The notes beneath the pieces were generated by a model. That model saw only the letters and a program-made list of their open reading frames with translations. It did no database searches and had not been told where the DNA came from. DNA of 64,000 bases from Chromobotia macracanthus (taxonomy: Eukaryota; Chordata; Actinopteri; Cypriniformes; Botiidae). This document shows, piece after piece, positions 59,613 through 64,000 of this stretch (position 1 is the first letter of the stretch; each line of letters starts with the position of its first letter). Location: contig JAZGTH010000007.1 of assembly GCA_036877525.1 (NCBI GenBank), positions 6,633,501 through 6,697,500 of the forward strand, written 5' to 3'. A program made the position numbers and the translations under genes.

Positions 59613-61402
59613 GGATGACTTCTGCTGAACTGATACTGAAACAATCATTTTCATCCATACATCTCTGGCAGCTTTTCACACATTGTCTTTTACAGTATAG
59701 ACAGAGCTTTAGTCACATCCAGAGCGAACGTTCTATGACTATCACAAATGACATAATGTTCACATTCAGCAATAATAAAAAGTTACCTTAGCAACAAAGC
59801 TTAATTTTGCACCAACAATTTAATACAGGTTTAAGTATATTAGGCACTCTTAGGCACACTGGAGCATTATATGACTAAATATTTAAACAAAACATTTATA
59901 TATCTATATATATATATTATATAGATGGGAGAAAAATCAATGAAATACTTGTCATTAGTGAAGTCTCCAGAGCAAACATTTCTGTCATTGTGCACCATGA
60001 AATTTTAAGATTTTAAAATGTCCACCAGGCTTTTTACTTGGTTTACTTAAAGTCAACACATAAGGTTGTTTTATTTAAAACAAAACAATGTATTTTTGAT
60101 TTAGGTGTCATGCACGGAAGAAAGCAGATTGGAATGGAATTCAATAAGCATGTCAATGAGAAACTATAAAAACAGGAGCATAAGGCACTATTCTTTTCAC
60201 AGGCTATGGGAACTGCAGAGGATTGGAGAGCCGAAGATTAAGATAGATAAGTATCAGATGAGTCTTTCTCTTGCATAGTGCAACGACACCAGACAATGAG
60301 ATAACTGGTATATATGTGAGTCCATAATGAGAGACAGCAAGTACAGATGATCAGAATTTGGGGGATTATGGACAAGCTGGTGGAGGTGAGGGGTTTTGCG
60401 CTGAGAAGGCTGGTGTATTTGTGACATTAGGATGTCCAGACTATTTACCATTAAAATAAATTGTATATGAAAAGTATATGAACACGTAACATGTTTCTGA
60501 GGGTCCACAGGCCTGTACATTTTTAGCTCCACTCTATTCCAACAAACCTGCCTGGTTGTTTCTGTCCCAAAGACCTTGATAAGCTGGTTCAGGTGTGCTT
60601 AATTAGGGTTGGTAAACTCTGTCATTCTCTGCCGTACTTTTTTGAAGACCTTCAAATTAGGGGAGCAATGCATGTGACTCAAACCACAGTATAGAAACAT
60701 ATAGAGGATTTCGTAATTATATATGAAATAATAATATCTACACTACACAAGTATGCAGTTATATAGTGCATGCAGCATAACTAAATTGTACTTTTATGCT
60801 ATAAATATTGCTTTTCTGATACAAATACTCTAATATTAAAATGTTATGCTGGACACAGAGAAGTTTGTATCTCCTTTTGTTCCTACAAACACATTATAAG
60901 CAATACTTCTCATGGAGGGGGGTGATTTATGTGAGCATTAACATATATATGTAAATATTGTATTTCTAATTTTTTTAACAGGTATGTTTTAATTGTTATG
61001 TAAATAGTAAAAATATGATATTCATCGTTTTGGATGTTATAAATGTTTTATTTATAATTTATTTATACAACTGTCATGATCAACATTATCCTGTTTCCTT
61101 CATCAGTTCTTAAGTGCTCAGACATTATTCAGGCAATTGTTATATTTCATTGAAATATGAAATTATTTAAATTATGCAGCATGTGTTCAACAATATGATT
61201 ATCCTTTAATCCGACAGTCCCTTTTAATTTAAAATCCTGTGTCCATGTATGTAGATATAAATAGTCAAAACGGTAACATCTTTAAATGTTTTTATTTTTA
61301 TGGTAAAAATGATAACATCTTTGAAATTAAAATGTCCAAAAAAAAGATTTAGGGCTGATAATGCAATGAAAAGATAAAACATCTTATCATTACAAATACT
61401 AT
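59613..61402. other. intergenic R-S
   Basis: AT-rich, no gene or clear element seen. A minus-strand AATAAA at 61408-61403 may serve gene S. Confidence 0.45.
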
Positions 61403-61507
61403 TTTATTCCTATTTTTTATTCAGGTACATCATATGAAATGTTTATAAACAGTTATGCTTATAAACAGAAGATGAACAGTTCATATAAATAAGTGCAGGC
61501 AGAATGG

Positions 61508-62242
61508 CTAATAATCAGCGACTCGTCTGAAGGAGCCCACAATGGCATAGGTAGCACCCCAGTCTCGGTATCTCCTGTATTCCCCGGGTTTCAGGAAGTA
61601 CTGTCTTCCTCTGTAGTTGGGATATTCATAGAAGATCCAGTAGCCATTCATCACATTACAGGAGTATACATGTCGATGGTGGAAACGATCAGACACGCAG
61701 GGGCAGTCATCCATAAATTCCATCATGTGACCTCCGTAATCTGCCTTCTCATAGATCCTCAGTCTGTATGATCCTCTATACTGTTGATATTAAAATGAAA
61801 AGAAAAGATTCAGTACATCTGTGTGGAGGCAAAAGTAACCATAAGAGATGTAATTACCGCTGGAATCATGCGACAAGATCGAATACTGCTACTGAAGCCC
61901 ATCCATCTTTGATAGTCAGGATACTCTCCTCTTTTCATATAATACTGGTGACCCATGTAATTTGGACGCTCATAGATCATGAAACAGCCGCTCTCCACTC
62001 TGATGGAGTTGCAGCGACTGAAGTAAGCGTGCAGGTCTGTGCAGTCATTGCTGCACTCATAACTGCGACCTTGAAAATTTTTGTCCTCGTAAAAAATAAT
62101 CTGGAAAACAGAGCAAAATTCACATTTCACCTAAAAAATGTATAATGGCAGAAATATGTTTGTAGTCTTATTAGCATACAAAGGGTATGTGCAAATCAGT
62201 GTAAATTTTGTGATGTGGTACCAAAAATCCTACCTTGCCCAT
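61508..62242 (-). CDS. Trp-bearing gamma-crystallin (gene S)
   Basis: Exon 1 62242-62234 (MGK), exon 2 62100-61858 (243 bp), exon 3 61780-61508 (273 bp), giving 174 residues. The N-domain has IIFYEDKNFQGRSYECSNDC and DYQRWMGFSSSIRSC, keeping the Trp lost in the Met-rich genes. The C-domain has MMEFMDDCPCVSDRFHHRHV, YSCNVMNGYWIFYEYP, NYRGRQYFLKPGEYRRYRDW and ends GSFRRVADY. This mix of gamma-S-like (RGRQY, DWGAT) and gamma-M-like (MDD, MIPA) traits recalls the fish gamma-MX type, which I cannot confirm without a search. Splice sites are sound. It is on the same strand as R and T. Confidence 0.9.
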
Positions 62243-62280
62243 GGTCTTCGTTGGAGAGATTCCATATGCTTCCCAAGCTT

Positions 62281-62321
62281 TTTATACTGTCTCTTAACAA
62301 ACAAAGTGTTGTTATTCAAAT
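62281..62321 (-). promoter_or_regulatory. gene S promoter
   Basis: On the minus strand: ATTTGAATAACAA (62321-62309), then TATAAA (62286-62281). The first word is exactly shared with gene R. Confidence 0.65.
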
Positions 62322-63767
62322 GAACACATAGGAAAATGTCAGTGTACCGGCACGTTTCCCTTTTTGTTAGAACACAATATTGGGTTTAAAAATATGGATT
62401 TTACTTGAAGAAAAGGGTAAATAATTACACGTTTGGTGTTTTCTCTTGCATGGAGCAGGGAAAGAACTGGTATGGCACCCGCACATTCAATGCACAATGC
62501 ACAGAGAACAATATGGAACATCCCTGTTGCATCAGAGAGTTGTTCAACAGAGGCAGCGGTTACTCTGCACTCATTCTCAGCTGTGTCCATCCTCCAAAGC
62601 AAACATGCTTTCAAATGAAAAAAGATGAAGCGGGAGGACATATTATCTCTTAAAGATGATCCACAAAATTAATAACAACAAACAAATATAAAAATATACA
62701 TATAAAAAATATTAATTTATGATAAATATAAAAATAACAATAAATGAAGAACCCATTACTTTAAACTGTGTTTTCTCTAGATGCTTAAATAAATACCAAA
62801 AGCATTTTCCCTAACACTCAAATTTCTTAACTTGATGCTCTTTAGAAAAACCATCTATACTGGCTAGCACAATGTTTTAGTTTGTTGCAGCGATTAGTCA
62901 GTTATGGCATAAAGTCATACACTAGTGCAATATTAGCAACATGGTAAGTATTAAAAGGACACAGTTAATAATATTATTAACATTAATATTAATAATATTA
63001 ATATTAAGTAATTTGCTACACTGAATATTTAAAAAACAAGCAATAAGTCATCTCACATATCTAAAAATGTATACAAACCATATCATAATTACTTACTTTC
63101 ACTATATATATCCAGAAACACTTGACAGAGATCACTTTGTCTTCTTATTTAGTCTTCTTCACATTATAAAGCTGTAATCTGATCACCGAATGCATGTTTA
63201 GGAGGGAAAACTTCTTATATTTCCCCTTTCCCTAGTAATATGGCATCTTATTGCCAAATTGTGGCACTATCGATTAAAATACATCCCCTAATTTCTCTCG
63301 GGTCAATATGCCTTTAAATAGCAGGCCTGCTTTTGTTATGGACAGTGGTGTATTGATAGATCTACCTACAATGAGGACAGCTAATCCAGATGGAGCTCTA
63401 CATTGTTCAGCCAAGAGCATGAACTGTGTGATAGACAGTTTTCTCTCGTTTTTACTCTACAGAATATTTCAATGAATGTTTTCCAGTCTGGTAACCAGGT
63501 TTGCAATAGAAAAAGTCACTGATAGGTCACCAGAGGAAATTAGTATGTAAGTTAGTATAGATTATAATATTGGGTGTGTAGAATAGTATTACTTATTTAG
63601 GACCACTTAAATGTAGTTATCACATATTTATTATATAAAATGAATAATGATAATTAATAATTAGTGTATGCTCACGGTTTTAAAGTTTTTGATGATGAGG
63701 TTATTAACTTAGATTCAAACACACAGAAATAATAAACAAAAAAAAGATGTTATTAAATTAAAGAGAA
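62322..63767. other. intergenic S-T
   Basis: Overlapping open frames at 62339-62653 occur on both strands in unrelated frames and show no known domain. Otherwise AT-rich. A minus-strand AATAAA for gene T is at 63773-63768. Confidence 0.4.
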
Positions 63768-63797
63768 TTTATTTATATGTGCTGCAATTGACATAAT

Positions 63798-64000
63798 CTA
63801 GTCAAAAGTGGTGATTCTTCTTAGGGACCCGATCCTTGGGCCAGTTCCTCCCCATTCACTGTATTTTCTGTATTCACCCGGTCCAAGATAGTACATTCGT
63901 CCCCTGTAGTTAGACTGCTCGTATATGAGCCAGTAGCCATCTATCACGTGACAGGACTGGATGTCAGATGTGTGAAAGTGGTCCATGATGTTAGGACAGT
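63798..64000 (-). CDS. gamma-crystallin, partial exon 3 (gene T)
   Basis: The last 67 codons of a beta-gamma crystallin exon 3; the rest lies beyond the right edge. It reads DCPNIMDHFHTSDIQSCHVI, DGYWLIYEQSNYRGRMYYLG, PGEYRKYSEWGGTGPRIGSL then RRITTFD and stop TAG at 63800-63798. It combines gamma-M words (NYRGRMYY, SCHV.DG) with the late EWGGT..IGSLRR seen in Trp-bearing gamma types, so like gene S it is an edge-type member. Whether exons 1 and 2 are intact cannot be seen. Confidence 0.88.
   Translation of the reverse strand, partial: CPNIMDHFHTSDIQSCHVIDGYWLIYEQSNYRGRMYYLGPGEYRKYSEWGGTGPRIGSLRRITTFD

Noticed and set aside
62339..62653. Overlapping open frames on both strands between S and T
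   Set aside because: Several frames are open at once, with no recognised domain, promoter or splice context.
1..64000. CRISPR arrays, operons, ribosome binding sites
   Set aside because: The window is animal nuclear DNA with spliced genes; repeats present are microsatellites, SINEs and gene duplications, with no regularly spaced short repeat array.

Overview
The window is vertebrate nuclear DNA, almost certainly from a teleost fish. It is AT-rich, spliced (GT-AG introns), rich in AT and CA microsatellites and scattered with tRNA-derived SINEs of fish type. Nearly all recognisable coding sequence belongs to one family, the lens gamma-crystallins. I find 20 genes, 19 complete and one running off the right edge. 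Each has the same layout: a tiny exon 1 of 9-30 bp, an exon 2 of 240-252 bp for the N-terminal beta-gamma domain, and an exon 3 of 273-276 bp for the C-terminal domain. The species cannot be named from this text. The Met-rich gamma-M type points to a ray-finned fish.

Layout. Positions 1-10019 hold no crystallin and no gene I can prove. They contain SINE copies and one promoter-like patch with a possible first exon near 6467-6850. Two tryptophan-bearing, gamma-S-like genes follow on the minus strand (A 10020-11008, B 12720-13784). Next come twelve plus-strand gamma-M genes: C 15083, D 16970, E 20434, F 23994, G 27348, H 30694, I 34029, J 37357, K 40176, L 43451, M 46362, N 48872. After these are an inverted copy (O 51161-51856, minus), two plus-strand copies (P 53247, Q 56018), and three minus-strand genes (R 58316-59477, S 61508-62242, T from 63798 past the edge). 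The cluster centre is Met-rich. The edge genes A, B, S and T keep the Trp and RGRQY-type features of gamma-S-like proteins (T only in part).

Function. All products should be soluble structural proteins packed at high concentration in lens fibre cells to give refractive index. The Met-rich type (26 Met in 176 residues in gene H) is the one associated with the very dense fish lens. The genes are separate transcription units, each with its own TATA box. Most have a conserved upstream pair of short motifs resembling Maf (GTCAGGA / GCTGAGTCAG) and Sox (ACAATAG) sites, which suggests shared lens-fibre control.

Evolution. The central array is young and still being shuffled. A unit of about 3.33 kb is repeated head to tail from gene G to gene J with its junctions inside exon 3, so genes H and I look like hybrids of a J-type 5' half and a G-type 3' half. 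Two alternative forms of intron 1 and two of intron 2 occur in all four combinations among F-M, which requires crossover or gene conversion inside exon 2. Six genes (F, H, J, K, L, N) encode the same residues from the first Met of exon 3 to the stop.
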